Shown one piece after another: positions 1 through 14,165 of a stretch of 60,000 bases of DNA; the stretch's first letter is position 1, and each line of letters starts with the position of its first letter. Under the pieces are notes generated by a model, which saw only the letters and a list, made by a program, of their open reading frames with translations, had not been told where the DNA came from and did not search any database. The position numbers and the translations under genes are program-made. Source of the stretch: Bugula neritina (Eukaryota > Bryozoa > Gymnolaemata > Cheilostomatida > Bugulidae); assembly GCA_964035545.1 (NCBI GenBank), contig OZ037770.1, positions 9,638,973-9,698,972 on the forward strand, given 5' to 3'.

Positions 1-3000
1 ATATAAGTCAGCGGGGTAGGTCAGCGTTCATCTTGCTTGATATTTACTGTCATAACAATTCACTTTATACAGCAAAGAATTTGCTACCAGCAAATACCAC
101 ATCACTAGATAATCATTCTCAGGCAACATGTTGGACTACAGCCAAAGCACGGTACAAAACCAGATTTTTATATGTCGAGTATTTGATAGAAATATCAGCT
201 GAGATGTGCACTGTGGTTCCAAGCTTCCATTATTCGAAACATGGAAACAGTTGCATAAAAGCACAACCAATAAAGTTCATGCAAACAGCAACTGCACTGC
301 TTTTCCATGATTACCAAGGTCATCAAATAGCAATGCTAAAATATTTTATTTAAAATAAAATGGAAAAATTCTTCATTTTGAAACTGTTCATGTCTCACAC
401 TTAGCACCATTGACCACAGTAGCCTGGCAGGTTTTAGTTCATGTCTACAGTCTACACTAATAATGGTTAATTAAAGCCATCAATAGCAGCCACTACATCC
501 GAATACCATCTGTTTATAGTTTATGATGTGGTCACTGAGTGATAATTCAAACAATTATTTTAAAAGCTTACAAATATTATTCTTTTCGGAGAAAAACACT
601 CAAGTAGCATTATAACTTCAAGCTGACTTTTTTAGGTCTCAACCCTGGCTGACAACCAGTTAAACTTATACAACTGAGGGCTGGTTCAGTGGAAAGTCAT
701 TTCTACTCATGTGGGTGGTTCATAGTGAATGACTTGCACGAATGAATTATTAATGAATTGCGTGGTAATGCATCACTAGAAAGAGGAGTATAAGCTTACA
801 TAATTACTAATTCAACAGACTTTACAAATGAATTTACTGTAAATCTTGAGAATTCAAAGTGTATATCTCTGGAATACAAAATAAACAGGCTAATAAAGCC
901 ACTTGGTTGTGAACTAAAATGTATGTATAGTATGCCTCAAAGACGATGCGTTTTATCAAATCAGTTTTGTATGCAGGGAAAACAAAATTTACATATTTAC
1001 TGGAGCGTAAATGCCCAACATATAACATACAATTATAACTTGGAATCAAGGTAGATTATTGGGTAAAACTGCACTATAACTGCATTGCTGTGTGTTGCCT
1101 TATATTACAATATAAGGCCACATGTTTCAATATAAAAATGTAGATTAAATAGAAAAATCTAGGAATTTTAGCACTAAATATCAATATACAAAAAGGTAGA
1201 TAATTTAGCTGAAATACTTAGCATTTGAAAAAAAGCGTACAAGAGAAGCATAGAGTGTTTTGGCAAGAATTAATTTTCTAGAATCTGTTAACATCAATCA
1301 ATTTGTTGAGGATTGACTAAACACTAAATTAGCTTTGGAAAAATTGCTACTTTGAAATCATGAATGTTGTAAAAAGTAAAAACATCAGGACCAATATCTA
1401 TTCAATGAGGTGTTTTGAGGAACAATGGCCAATCGGAACAGCAATAATTCAGAAATCTAAAAATATTTTCACCAGTAAGTCTATAGTTGCACATAGTTCT
1501 GCCTAAAACTTAAAAACAATAACATTAGTCCAGAAATATTTTAACAGTGGCTCATGCTGATATTTAATAACCGTTAGTAACATAAAATAAGAGTTTCAAT
1601 AAAGAAAACAAACTTTTAAAAAGTTTTGAGTCTTTAACTAGCCTACCATTTTAAGATTAGAGATGATAAGGATGGCATAGTTTAATGATAGAAGCCCACA
1701 CATTAGGCTAATCAAATAAACTTCCATTTGAATTTAAGCTTTATGTCAAACATTATCACTATTGAAATGTTTAAGGACACCAACCTTGAAAACATTAGGC
1801 ATCAGTTGAAAATCATCTAGCAAGATGACTGATACTAACCACACTTGCATAATTACTGACAAATACATTGTACTATTAGCAATGCCACTTATTACAGGTA
1901 CATTATAGGTCGATATGTTTGTTGGTAATTAATGAGATTGAGCACAAACATTGACTTATCATGCAATTGGCAGCCAAGTGAAGGCAAATATTGATCGTCT
2001 TATCTCTCAAAATGCTCAAATATAATAGAAGTATGTAAAACTAAAAACAGGTTCTACCCTACCACCTACATTGGTAATGTTATGTTAGCTTACAGTGCTA
2101 GTGGGCATTATTTCCAATAATGATATATGTAGTTCAAAGAATTTTGTATAAAAATAAATGTAAAATCTGCTAACAAACATCGCCCCCTGTTCCCTTAGCG
2201 GGACTTGACATTTACCCTTTCTTTTTCTAGGTATTTGACCAGCTATTTGCAGCGCACACAAAACTCTGGAGTATTGAAGGCAGCAGGTATGAGAGACTAT
2301 AATAGAAAACGTTTATTCCCAAAGGGCATCACATGATAAAGAGATGGAAGATGGGCACTGAACAGATAGGAGCCAAGTATTTGATTTTTTAGGAGACAGG
2401 GTTCAACACAATGCCAAGTCAAAGTAATGGTAAAACAAGGTTTCAAGATTAGTTTTTAGCTCAATTAATTACCATAACAGCTATTTATTAACCAGTTCAT
2501 GTATTTCTGTTACTCAAAGACATTCAACTAATGCAGATTTCAACCAACCTTATACCATTGAATACTTGGTAAATGCATCAATGAAGTAAATTTATTTTAT
2601 TCTGAAGAAAACGAAGCACAACTTATCCACTGGGTAGGCAATGAGCTTGCTTAAATCTAAATTCTAGAACAATGCTTAAATCTAGGTTCTAGAATAATGC
2701 CATTTCATCCTATTATAACAGGCAAAGGAGTTAAATATCTGCACCATTTATGGATGAATAAAATTTAAATTTCTAAATCTCACGCCTTTCTTGCTGAAAG
2801 CTGCTATGAGGTGCTAGAACAATATAAGAATGATGAAAGTTTACAGGTGTTAACAGGTGTTTATGGGTGCAAAAAACAGCAAGACTGCTCCTGTCAGTCA
2901 GGAAAGATTGGCATGTTTACATGCAAAATACAAAAGGTCTGACCTATAAAAATCATAGTTGAGAATTCATTACTATATTATGTTGCAGCTACAGAAATAT

Positions 3001-6000
3001 ATGCAAATATGATTGATTTGCAACCAGTAAGAAAAAACACAAAGCTTTAGTTTTTAATATTTGATAAGTGCGTGTTTACTTAAAACTTAAAACATTTTTA
3101 ATCCTGAAAACTCAGCTAAAATATGTTTTATTTCCTGGATAGGATAGATTGTAGGCTAATACTTAGATACCTATCTTGACAATATTGAATGCTCATTACT
3201 GTGACTATGTTGAAATACAAATATCACTGCTAGCACGCTTATTTATATAAAAGCATTAGAAATACAATACCTATAGACAAATTAAAAATATTTAATAAGC
3301 TTGCCAGCTGCTGAAAAACTTGTTTGCTTATTTATTTCCCACCGATTGGATTTAGGCTCAAATATCATCCAACAGCAAGGAGAATGTTTGGCTGTCATAT
3401 GCAGCTGCCAGATGATTTATCGAGAAAGCAAATGTGCAGATGTGTGCCAATCTATGCACTACAGCTAGCAATGAAGTATAAAAAATGTTTTCTGACATTT
3501 TAACAAAAATGTGTAATAAAAATGTCTAATTTTGTTCAAACAAGATAGAAAGTTGTTTAAAAATAAACTGTAGCAACACTATTGGGTTTTACATGGCAGA
3601 GTCAATCAAAAATCAAAAACATAAGTTGAAAGACAACCAGAAGTTTGCTCCAGTTACAGTTCCGTAAACTACCGTGTCTAGATTTCTATATAGCGGTGCA
3701 GAATAATCAAACTAAACATTTTAAACGCAAAATTGCAGATGGCATGCAGTGGGCCAATTGAATGCAATATATAAACAAATAAATAAACTGAAATTACAAA
3801 GAATTAGCTCCTTACAAGCTGGGCACAGATATCATGTAGCTTATTGGCTAATCATTGATACATTCTGACTGGGGGCTACGAGACTAAGTACACTAATATA
3901 CAATTATTATAGTACTGAAAGACGATTATTAAGTTATTATCCTTTATAATCATCCAAATTATAGCTTGAAGCAGATTTCCATTATAGAGCTTTAGTTTTA
4001 CCCTCTCTAGTTAGTAGCTAAATAATAGTAAATGTCAATGGCAGTTGAATGACGTATTTGTTATAAATGTCAAAAATAACCTTTTAAAAAGAGAAATGAA
4101 TGGTTAAAATTTATGGCATATTTTGTCAAATTGGATTTACAGTTAGTAGGTGACCAAGCAAACAGTGAAAGATACAGTTCATCAAGTAGTTACTCAACTC
4201 ATGCTGTATTTATATATGTATATCCAGCTGACTTGTCACTGGTAAGCAAATGGTAGATATATATCAACTCTGAGTTCAGCCAGAGACGTAGTCCTGAGAG
4301 AATAGATGATAATGCTGCCAATAGCAACAGGGGAGTTCTTTGAGCTCTATATCGGAGAGTTTATTTCCAACTGCATATTATATAGTGACAGCCTATAGTT
4401 ACAGAATCTAATGTCAAAGCACCAGGAGGCCCAAAGGTTTTTAGTATAGCACACCAGAGCAATTAAGCTGCCGTCTTATTCCTTACATCAAACTCATAGC
4501 ATTAAGTTTTAATTTGGGTTCAAAAGTTTGAAATTTTGAAAATGTAAGACCATTTTAAGTATATCCAGCTTTAAGTCACTGAATCTGTACATACTTATAG
4601 TTTGTTTTGTTTACAAGAATATTACTCAATTACTAATCAATAATTTTCAGCCTTCTATTATTGCAATAAGTTTTTTAAATAGTAACAGGTTTACATACAT
4701 GATTGTTTAGTAAAGTCGCACCAGTTCATAAATCTTAGCACTGCTAGTAACTTTTGAAATGAAAGTTAACTTTTTTAAATCATTAACCAATGAATGAACT
4801 AAAATATATAACTCAAGAGATATTTTTAAGAGATGATATATTTATAACTATCAATATCAAATTATAAATTATAAAGCTAATATCTAAGCACAACTAAGCA
4901 GTTGTGTTTGAGTGCAGACAAAATTCTAAAATTTAATTTCTGGTGAATAAAGCTTACAAAAACTTAATAAGTTTTAAAGCGTAGAATGGTAGCCTATCAA
5001 GGGGTGTTGGACTATTTACTTTCAAACCAGTATTGGAAAGATTGATAAAATAAAAAGTGATCAAGGAGATTATTTCAATAGCAAATTTCAACTAGTTACT
5101 CATTTATAGCAAAGAGAAGAGGCCATTTTCTAAAGGTTCTACCTTCAGACACTAAAGGTGTATAGCCAGGTGCTAAGTTATATGTAAAGGTGTTGCAACA
5201 GGTACCAGGCACATTGCATACCCCCTTCCTACAAATAAAATTATGAGGCAGCTACTATTAATAAATTTCCTTGTACAACAAGAGAAAGCCATAAGCGGAG
5301 ACAAAATAGTTAGGAAATAGTTTCAAAACTAAATAAAGTGAAGAATTCAAATAACTACTACAAATAACTAGGACAAAGTTGTAGTTATTTATACTTAAAT
5401 GCAATTCACCAACATGACCAGAAGATCTAAATACTCCAGAACGGCAGCAGGAGTGAATCTCAAGCTCTAAAACACTTAGCCTACATGAAACAGTTTTACC
5501 ACAGAATTGCCTAAAACTGTCAGCTTACAAATCACTAAATATTGAAATCAACTTTAAATGAGAAAGCAAATCTGACCAAAACTAGTCAACAGCAAAATGA
5601 GTGGTAAATTAGAGCTGTAGTGTAAAATTGGAACTAGTGAGCTTACACACCCAAATAGCATTACTAATATAATGCAAGAACCAAGTTGTCAATGGTCTAT
5701 TGATCTTTCAGAAATCGCTGGAGTTGACATTTATGTTCATAATGCCTTGTCAATTAGATGAAGTTATTGAAGTGTGGAGGTTCTGCCAACAGGCAACTGT
5801 TGGTAGGCAGTGAAAGTACAATGAATTTCATTTAGCCACAGAGCTTTTATTTTTAATTTAATAAATTAACAAGATAACAGTTTACTAGCAGTCAAATTGG
5901 TACCTAAAACTTTTGTCCATAGCAAAATGGTTTGGGAAGTCAGTTACCTAATGTGCTGCTACGCAAAAGTAATTCAAAAAATTGCTCTTTTATTCGGCTA

Positions 6001-7849
6001 TTGAAACAACTTGTGGGCCAAGCCAAAGTTATTGACTACAGCAATACTCATGCATCCTTAACGTAACATTAACTTTAAAAACTTAAGAATTTAAAATGTG
6101 TTCTTGTTTTTTAAAAGCTTCAATAAAAGAATAAGTCAATATGAATAGAGGTGATTACTAGGGGAAATTGGAAAAGCTTATTATACAATATTATGGAATT
6201 ATAGTATTGTTATCAAACAGTTTGTAAAGTTTATGTTTTGATGCTGAGAAACAAAAACACACTTGGTATTCACAGTAGCACTAAAGTCAATAAGATGTCC
6301 GATAAAGTTGTCATTGAAGCTTACATAATTCAAATTGTAAATTACTGAATAGTCAATGAAAACCATAAACATGCAAAAGCTTTCCGCATATTAGATTTCA
6401 AATAACAACTGTTTAGAAGATATTGTAGTAAGTACATGGGAACAGGCAGGCTGAATGTTATTTGCTACTATATTAGTAAACTATTAGTGCCACGTTAAGT
6501 AGTATATGAATATATGTGTTCAGATATTAACCTGTGTTTCAGTGTAGGCATTGCTGATAGCAAACATTTCTCACTTGTTTAAGAAACATTAGTTATCAAA
6601 TAAACCAGACTGCATAACCTTCAGAGTATTTGAATCAGCAACCTATCTAGGCTAAGATTTTACTTTAAAAACAATTTAGGCATTTTGCAATAAACTATTT
6701 TATCAACCATTAAATAAATATTAAACCAATAGGCAAAATAATAAGAAACATAAAATACAGACTTGCACCAATTATATAGCCACAAATTATAAATATAGCT
6801 TGCCTGCAGCTTTGAGTATTTCATTACCAAATCTAGTTCTACACTCTTTAAAAATATTGAATTTGAACTGCAACAAAACAACGAATAGCTGAAATTGTAT
6901 TACAAGACATGGCCTACTACATCTGTGGCTGTAGAAAAGCTCATCCTAATAGTAAAAGTCACGAATATTATTGCAATAAGTTTACTTATAGTATATGACA
7001 ATGAATACTGACTAACGTGGAGCTATTCATATCAATGATAATTGAATTTATTGTGTAGGTCAATGTGCTAACTTCAGTCGCTTTATTTCCTTATAAATTG
7101 ATCAAATGAAAAATTTTACCAACTTTTACATTTAAATTTAAACGTTTTAATTTCTGAAATAGCCAAAATGGCAAGATTTTGAATTCAAGCATTAAAACTT
7201 CTGTCCCATTACCCATCTAAAATCAAATCCTAAATAATAGTCTCAAAGTAATAGTTAGGTAACTAAAAAAGCAATTGCTACCTATAAATTTTAGTGATAT
7301 TGGGAATGCTTAAAGGCTATTGAAGTGTTACCTTGCTATGGCATAGACTGTGTCTGTAGTTTCAATAAGCAATAACTTTTACTCGAAGCTGCTATTTATA
7401 AATGATCATAAATGTATTCTTACATAATGTAGATCAGTTGATTAAATAGCTGTCAAGTATTGAATGTAATGGTAACAACTGAATAAATTTGTTTAAGTTC
7501 CTCATGACCATTGCTTTCCTGAGTAGGTCAATGGCTGACTCACAACCTAACACAAGTAATGAAACTGGCATAAGAATTGCTTAATGAATTGGCCCATCTA
7601 GATTTAGATAGACAAAACTCAAGTTGTACTAATATGAACCATTAAGTAAAAATTAGTGAATTTGAATTATTGCATGATTGCTCACCAGCCTCCTGTCTCA
7701 AATCTTACCTAGGTACAAACCACACTTAAACTAGCAAATTTATATCCATTATAAAATATTTATTATTGTGATTACAACAATTTAAATTACGTAGGAAATG
7801 TATTGTTTCCATTAACATTCATATGATGGCCCCCAAAATTATTTCAATT

Positions 7850-8115
7850 AGTTTTACCATTATACTAATAGTTATACTAATTAATGAAGTATATTAGTAG
7901 GTAATACTAATAGTAAAAGTACTACTAATAATAATACTATTATAATTAGCGTTAGTATAAATACATAAGTATTAATAATATTTATAGTACTAGCATTAAT
8001 AGTTATTTAGTCTCACAGTAACAAATCACTGATAAGAAAAGTAAAAACTAATAACTAATGAGTAATATTAATACTAACAGTTATACTTATTGTATAGTAT
8101 TGGCAATGGTAATAG
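7850..8115. repeat. Degenerate TAATAC/TAATAG simple repeat
   Basis: An irregular array of ACTAAT/TAATAG/TAATAC hexamer-like words, many containing ATACTAATAG. It is interrupted by single-base changes rather than being a perfect microsatellite. Related arrays occur at 8695-8835 and in intron 1 of the PRDX4-like gene (about 9895-10020). Confidence 0.7.
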
Positions 8116-8214
8116 TACAACTAAAAGTAAAAAAACGTTGCAGTATTTATAGCTTTGCCCACAGACTAGATAGATAGAGTTATAAATCATACTCTAAGTC
8201 TATAGGAAGGGGGG

Positions 8215-8400
8215 GAGGGTACTGAAACTGCAAGTGTAAGTCTGTAAGTGTAACTGCAACTGTAAAGACTTATTCAACTGAGTTAAATTTAGTGTTACTC
8301 TTACATACTAAGATGGTGAGTGACTGTAAGTGTAACAGTGACTGTAGGTGTTAGTGAAACACTAACAGTAACACTCTGAAGCCTCCTAATTCTTACTCTT
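8215..8400. repeat. Degenerate GTAAGTGTAACTG-type repeat
   Basis: Recurring words such as TGTAAGTGTAAC and AACACTAACAGTAAC in imperfect tandem order, preceded by a G-run at 8208-8218. It is low-complexity DNA without coding potential. Confidence 0.5.
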
Positions 8401-8694
8401 ACTCTTAGCCTCAGGAGCAATTATTATTGAATATGAATAACCACAAATGATAATATTAATCATTTAATGGTAATCAGATTTAATAATCACTCAATAATTA
8501 TCAATAACCATAACCATAATTATCATCATAAATACATTAAATCCAACCTCATCATTATGATTACGATAATCACAATGTTTGATAAAATTTAATGAACTAA
8601 AATAAAAATTAAGTTAAACTTTAATATATTACCTTTGAAACGCTAACACCATCACCATGATCATGATAATGATCATGTTCAGTTTAACATAACA

Positions 8695-8835
8695 GTTTAT
8701 ATTAATACTAATGGTAATACTAATAGCAATAGTAATAGACTAATAGTAGTACTAATACTAATACCAATGCTAATACTAATAGTAACACTAATACTAATAC
8801 TAATAGTTATACTTATAGTTATAGTGATAAAAATA
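8695..8835. repeat. Second TAATAC/TAATAG array
   Basis: Dense run of TACTAATAGTAATAC-type words, closely resembling the array at 7850-8115. Both probably derive from the same simple-repeat type. Confidence 0.65.
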
Positions 8836-9565
8836 TAACATAATTTATTGATGTTGATAATTATATGGTTATACTTATAGTTATTGTTATACCTACTGTA
8901 AGTCTTTATATATGACGCTGGCTCTTTAATTTTTTAATTAAGTTCAAGATAACGTTTTTAGATTTTCAAATACTAGTGGGCGTAGTACTAGATCTACTCA
9001 CTGTAGTAAATTCAATATTGAATGCAGTTGTTGGTATAGTTTAAGTTAATGTTATCGGAAATGCAATCATTAACAAGAATTGAATCTACTGGCAACGCTG
9101 ATTGACATTTATTACGCGAAACATAATAATGGAGTTATCTCCCTCTGACAAAATGTGCATTGATGGGTCTAGAAGCTAACAATTCAAAGATAAAGGCGTG
9201 GCTCCATAAAATATCAAAATTCGTTAGTAACAATAAAAATAACATATTGAATTATTTTTTTAACTAAAAACATAGGAAACAACGTTTTATTATACTGGTT
9301 CAATTGTTTCAACATTTTTACTGTAATTCACCAAAAGAAACGGTCACTAGAGATAGCTCCGCCTCTTGAAATACTGCAGCTGTACCGACGGCTGGGCTGA
9401 AAAATGCACTTTAGAACAAAAAGTAGCAAAACGATCACTAGAAACTGCTCTCTTGTGCTTAGAAACCTTAAATAGGCTTCACATCCGGTTTGTCCGTGGC
9501 AATTTAAAAAAACAAGTCATTTCTTTCAAATTCTACTGTTGTAATTTTTATGTAATTGCTAAAGC

Positions 9566-12500
9566 ATGATTAGCTTTTTGAGCAAACTAAAAATAAATAT
9601 CATTTTGCCATTTGTTAGTCTTCTTTGTTGCATCGTTGTCAACTGTCAAGAACAGTGCCAAACGTATGCTGGGGGTTATGTTTATCCACAAGAGTTGAGG
9701 CCAGCTTCGGGACACAAGATTCAATGGAGCAAAGCTTTAAGTAAGTCCTTTCCCAGCATTGTTCGTTACTATTGGATATTTTTGCTTGGGTTTAGCTAAT
9801 TAAATTTTGCTGTAAATTGAGACTGGGTTACTGCAGGACTATCACATTTACTATCATGACTATTACATTTACTCGCGCACTATGACTATGATCTTGATAC
9901 TGATACTGATAGTGATACTGATACTGATAGTGATAGTATAACTTATTAACTATAACTAGTATAACTAATACTTTAGTAATACTAATAGTAATACTAATAG
10001 TAATAAATTAATAATATTTATACTTATAGTATAGTAAAATTAAACAGTAAATATAGTAGTAATACTATCTTTAGTGCTCTTAGCAATCTCACGTCTAGCC
10101 TTTTTTCTGAGATCGGTGTGGTAGTTAAGAATAAGTGTATGCAGGCTCATTCTGCAATGGTAAGTAAATTACAGAATGTGTAGCTAAAACATGACGAGTT
10201 CAGTTCATAGCTTAGATTTAATCACTTGTAAATACTTGAAGTCTATATCTCTTTTCGTTTGAGTAGTCTTGACATTCAAATACAATTTTCTCTTACTTAA
10301 CGCAGCATCAAAACTTCAGTAAACTGGGAAAAAAGTTCAGCAAATTATAAATTTATGCAAAAAGTTGCTCCACTTTTGTAATGTTTGTGGAATTTGAAAT
10401 TTTTCTGAATGTGTAGCTTATACAAAGTTATTTGTATTTTACCCTGTGTTTAGTTTTCAGTTAATGCTGTAGATGCGATGCGATAGAATGAGGTGTTGCT
10501 GTAGACTTGCTGAAATTGTCTTCTCAATACATTTCAGTTTCCAAACCAGCTCCAGATTTTGAGGGCACAGCTGTTATAAATGGTGATTTCAAGGACATCA
10601 AACTATCTGACTTCAAGGGGAAATATCTTGTTCTGTTTTTCTATCCCTTAGATTTGTAAGTGCAGTTGTTTTATAACTTATAACTATGCCTAGTTGTTGT
10701 GCAACATATTTTGCTTGTAAACTACGTTAAATTGCTAGTCTTCTGGATATTAAATCAGTTATTGTTGTGCCTCAAAGCCTTGGCTGTTGATTAGATTGTG
10801 CTGTTCCTTTGTAAGTTTGAATTGAATTTACGATTGTACTATTTTATCAAATTTTGATTATCAAGCTTATGTTATTGGATTTTTTTTCAGCACATTTGTA
10901 TGTCCAACAGAAATCATTGCCTTCAGTGATAGAGTGGAAGAGTTTAAAGCAATAAATACAGATGTAGTGGCTGTCTCTGTTGACTCACACTTTACCCACC
11001 TGGCGTGGTAAGTTCTCACGCTATTCTCTGTCATAATATCAGGTCATTGTGTAGTGGAGTGGAACAACTGATTACATCATCTTGTCATGACTCTCCTCAA
11101 ATTTTGTAAAAATGTAAGTAAGTTGTAAGTAAGTATAAGAGTTTGTAAGTATGTAAAAATGTGTCTTCCTTCCCATCATTGCAATGCTTCAGTGCTGTTT
11201 AGGATGAACACCCCAAGGGCTCAGGGTGGCCTGGGGAAGATAAAAATACCTCTACTCTCAGATCTCACTCATAAAATATCCAAAGACTATGGAGTTCTGT
11301 TAGAAGACGCTGGCCATACACTAAGGTATGGGTTCTGTGTTGAGTAACTGTTGGGATATACACAGTGTTCAAGCCAATGGTCAATTCAACATTCTGTCGC
11401 TTGAGAGATACTGTGTAGTGATTTAGTCATTCTGTTCGATGAATGAATCAGGTTATAATTTCTCTAAATGTGTTGAGAGATTTGTCAGTATTGTGTACTA
11501 GTATATTTCCTTGTAGTGTATTTGGCATTCTGTTTCTATCACATTGTATAACTTCTATAGTTTGTCATTAATATAAAAAAATCATGGTATTATTACAAAG
11601 TAATACACTCTGGGCTTTATTAATGTCTGTGTACATGCCCTCCCTTGGTTTTGAAGTTATTGCATGAGTTTATATACACTTATTTTATCATGGGGTAGCT
11701 GTTTGATGTTTCGACTGAAAATCTGTTTAATGTTGGCAATTCGTTTACTGTATGCATTAATATAAGAAAGCTTCATACGGGCAGGCATCAGACACTTGTA
11801 CTTGAACAGTTTTGAAATAAAGTTATTTGCATTATGCTGTACCAATTTTATGTTCAGTATTAGTAGCAGTAGTACTATTTCATTTTGTTACATTGAATGC
11901 TAGTACTATGTTATACTGAGTAGTAGTACTGTGTTATACTGAGTAGTAGTACTATGTTATACTGAGTAGTAGTACTATGTTATACTGAGTAGTACTATGT
12001 TATACTGAGTAGCACTATGTTATACTGAGTAGTACTACTATGTTATACTGAGTAGTACTACTATGTTATACTGAGTAGTACTACTATGTTATACTGAGTA
12101 GTGCTACTATGTTATACTGAGTAGTACTATGTTATACTGAGTAGTAGTACTATGTTAAATACTACTGAGTAGTAATACTATGTTATACTGAGTAGTAGTA
12201 CTATGTTAAATACTACTGAGTAGTAATATTCGGATATGATTTTTAGAGGTCTGTTCATTATCGATGAAAAGTCTACACTCAGGCAAATCACCATGAATGA
12301 TTTACCAGTTGGAAGGTTCGTACAATATTTTGTATCATGAGTGTGTACCATTTCCTTTACCTAACGAAAATGTGTTTAACAACTAACTTAATAAACCGTA
12401 TAAAGTAGAAGGCTGTTGTGACATTAACAAATAATGTGGGTGAAGTGGTGAAATATGGTAATATATATAGAGCATTTGCAATCATATTTTTGCCATTAAT

Positions 12501-12713
12501 ATGGCTATTTTCAGCTTGCAATTTAGGAGATTCTGCATGCTTTTTGTCTCTAGGTCTGTGGATGAGACTCTACGTTTGGTGCAAGCCTTCCAGTACACAG
12601 ATAAACATGGTGAGGTGTGCCCAGCAGGCTGGAAGCCCGGTCAAGACACCATCATACCAAACCCCAAAGATAAGCTCAACTATTTCACCAAACATGCTGA
12701 TGAAGACCTGTAA
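9566..12713 (+). CDS. PRDX4: Peroxiredoxin-4-like 2-Cys peroxiredoxin (6 exons)
   Basis: Thiol peroxidase that reduces H2O2 and organic peroxides in the secretory pathway. Exons: 9566-9740, 10538-10655, 10891-11007, 11203-11325, 12247-12315, 12554-12713. They join to 762 nt, 253 codons plus TAA, with GT-AG at every intron. Residues 1-27 form a signal peptide with a hydrophobic core ([14 protein letters not shown]), followed by an N-terminal Cys segment (CQTYAGG, Cys31). These two traits separate PRDX4 from the cytosolic PRDX1/2. The peroxidatic Cys102 lies in FTFVCPTE, with Pro95, Thr99 and Arg178 (HTLRG) as the usual partners. The resolving Cys223 lies in [12 protein letters not shown] (145-148) and the C-terminal YF (244-245) are the motif pair of oxidation-sensitive 2-Cys enzymes. 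The C-terminus ends HADEDL, with no canonical KDEL. The gene is intact and complete. Confidence 0.96.
11865..12235. repeat. 20-bp-unit minisatellite in PRDX4 intron 4
   Basis: About 17 tandem copies of a roughly 20-23 bp unit built around ACTATGTTATACTGAGTAGT. Copies vary by gain or loss of TAG/TAC triplets and by a late AAATACTAC variant. The array ends about 10 bases before exon 5, next to its acceptor region. Confidence 0.9.
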
Positions 12714-13440
12714 ACACATCTCTTCCACTTTTCCTTCTGTCTGGCTCTCTAAACACACCACAGGCTGAAAGCATTTAGGCTAGCATAAGTTTTACATCCT
12801 GTTTCTATATTGATCTTATTAGCAGGGGAGACAACGTTTAATAATGCTAGATAGCTAACATTCCATCACTTTTCTCCTTTAAATACATCAGCTGAAGCTT
12901 CAATATTTGACCGACAGTTTCTTGTCTCTTAGATTTGCCAACCCATAAATATGATTGGCTGTATGAGTTTTGTTGATATCAGCCCTGTGAATGTTTTTAG
13001 TGTTTTTGTTTCAATTTTTTTAAAATGAATTCAGATTGAATTAAGGCTATCTAAGAACTTGGGCTATGACCAAATAAGGATTGTGTTTTTTCAAACTAAA
13101 TAACCATCTATAATGAAGCATGATATGCTAGTTATGCTTCCTGCCTGTGGTGTGGTTTAGAGATGCCACTTTCACTTGTGGTTCAAATTGGGACAATGTC
13201 TCGGATATTTTTATGCTACTCAATTTTCTGACTTAGTGTTCCATACTTAATGGAAAATCTGCTCTTAATACATAACATGTAGTTTCTGTTATTTGTTTTC
13301 AACTCATGTTTAGAAAAACTGTTCAGCTGATATTAGCCTGTCTTCAGCTAGTTTCAGTGTTACCTGTTTGGTCTTATGTCTGTTTAGATCTGTCATCTAT
13401 GCGTAGTATAAAATAAACCATATTAAATGTATTTTACTTT
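12714..13440 (+). other. Probable 3' UTR of the PRDX4-like gene
   Basis: Non-coding sequence after the PRDX4 stop. An AATAAA hexamer at 13412-13417 is the first good polyadenylation signal downstream, followed by a T-rich stretch at 13428-13452. This would give a 3' UTR of about 720 nt. It lies just before the left edge of the segmental duplication. Confidence 0.6.
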
Positions 13441-13913
13441 TCTCATTTTTTTTAATGGTTTTGGGTTGAAGTATGCATTGACAATAACATATCAATGTTG
13501 GAACAGTCAGCTAACAGATATTATGTTGTAATAGTTAGTCAGCAAACTGAGTAGCACTATAGTCAGCTATAGTCAGATAGGTGTCAGTGAACAGCTAGCA
13601 AATATATGCCACAGTTATGCTCTGTTGACCCGTAACCTAATATGTAGCAGTCATAATACTCTGGCATAAGATTACACAAAGCATTCTTTTTGTTTTTATA
13701 GTAATGATGTACATATATGTACACGCGCGCACACACACATATTATATATTGCACACTTGTAATAGCCCTAAGATCGTAAATAATGAGGAAATGAGAGCAA
13801 ATTATAGATATATTATGTAAACTTTTTGTATTCATATAAGAAAGAAAAATGGTTTGATACCACATTATCAGCCTATGTGGAAAAAAATGAGTGAACATCT
13901 ACCATTTGGCACT

Positions 13914-14165
13914 TCATCGTAGCATTGTATAAATGCTAAGTTTGAGAAAACTACACCTTGCAAGAGTGATGACAATGGCACACATGCTTTTCAGTAACGT
14001 AGTAGCCACAGCACTGCAGTACGCTGGGCACAGTTTATGTAAGGGTACCATGGTTCCACACAGTTGACAAAGCAGGGTGTCACAGAAGCAGTTCTTCATA
14101 GCACCACTGACCATCACAGTCACCAGAAATAACGATAAAATAATAGCTATATAATCCAAACACAT
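13914..14165 (-). other. Small Cys-rich open frame, unit 1 (doubtful gene)
   Basis: 83 codons with a hydrophobic head (IAIILSLFLVTVMVSGA) that looks like a signal peptide, followed by a Cys-rich part (NCFCDTLLCQLC). The paralogous frame lies at 43624-43908. The two agree over about 40 codons, then diverge because of a 1-base indel. Most differences in the shared part change amino acids (V/A, K/R, T/A, C/W, G/E), which argues against strong constraint. It may be non-coding DNA or a rapidly changing small secreted protein. Confidence 0.2.

Larger units (their letters stand above)
1..9500. other. AT-rich intergenic region, no gene recognised
   Basis: No reading frame here looks like a recognisable protein or has plausible splice partners. 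The longest open stretch (33-353, 106 codons) has no family resemblance I can name. I see no tRNA box A/B pair, no CpG-rich promoter and no clear transposon ends. Towards the right end there are degenerate simple repeats, listed separately. Distal regulatory DNA of the PRDX4-like gene could lie here but cannot be seen from sequence alone. Confidence 0.6.

Noticed and set aside
33-353. 106-codon open frame at the left window edge
   Set aside because: It has no recognisable family, start context or splice partner, and its composition matches the surrounding non-coding DNA.
12418-12768. 116-codon and antisense 63-codon frames at the PRDX4 3' end
   Set aside because: They are shadows of PRDX4 exon 6 in other frames. 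The conserved frame is the one with [11 protein letters not shown].
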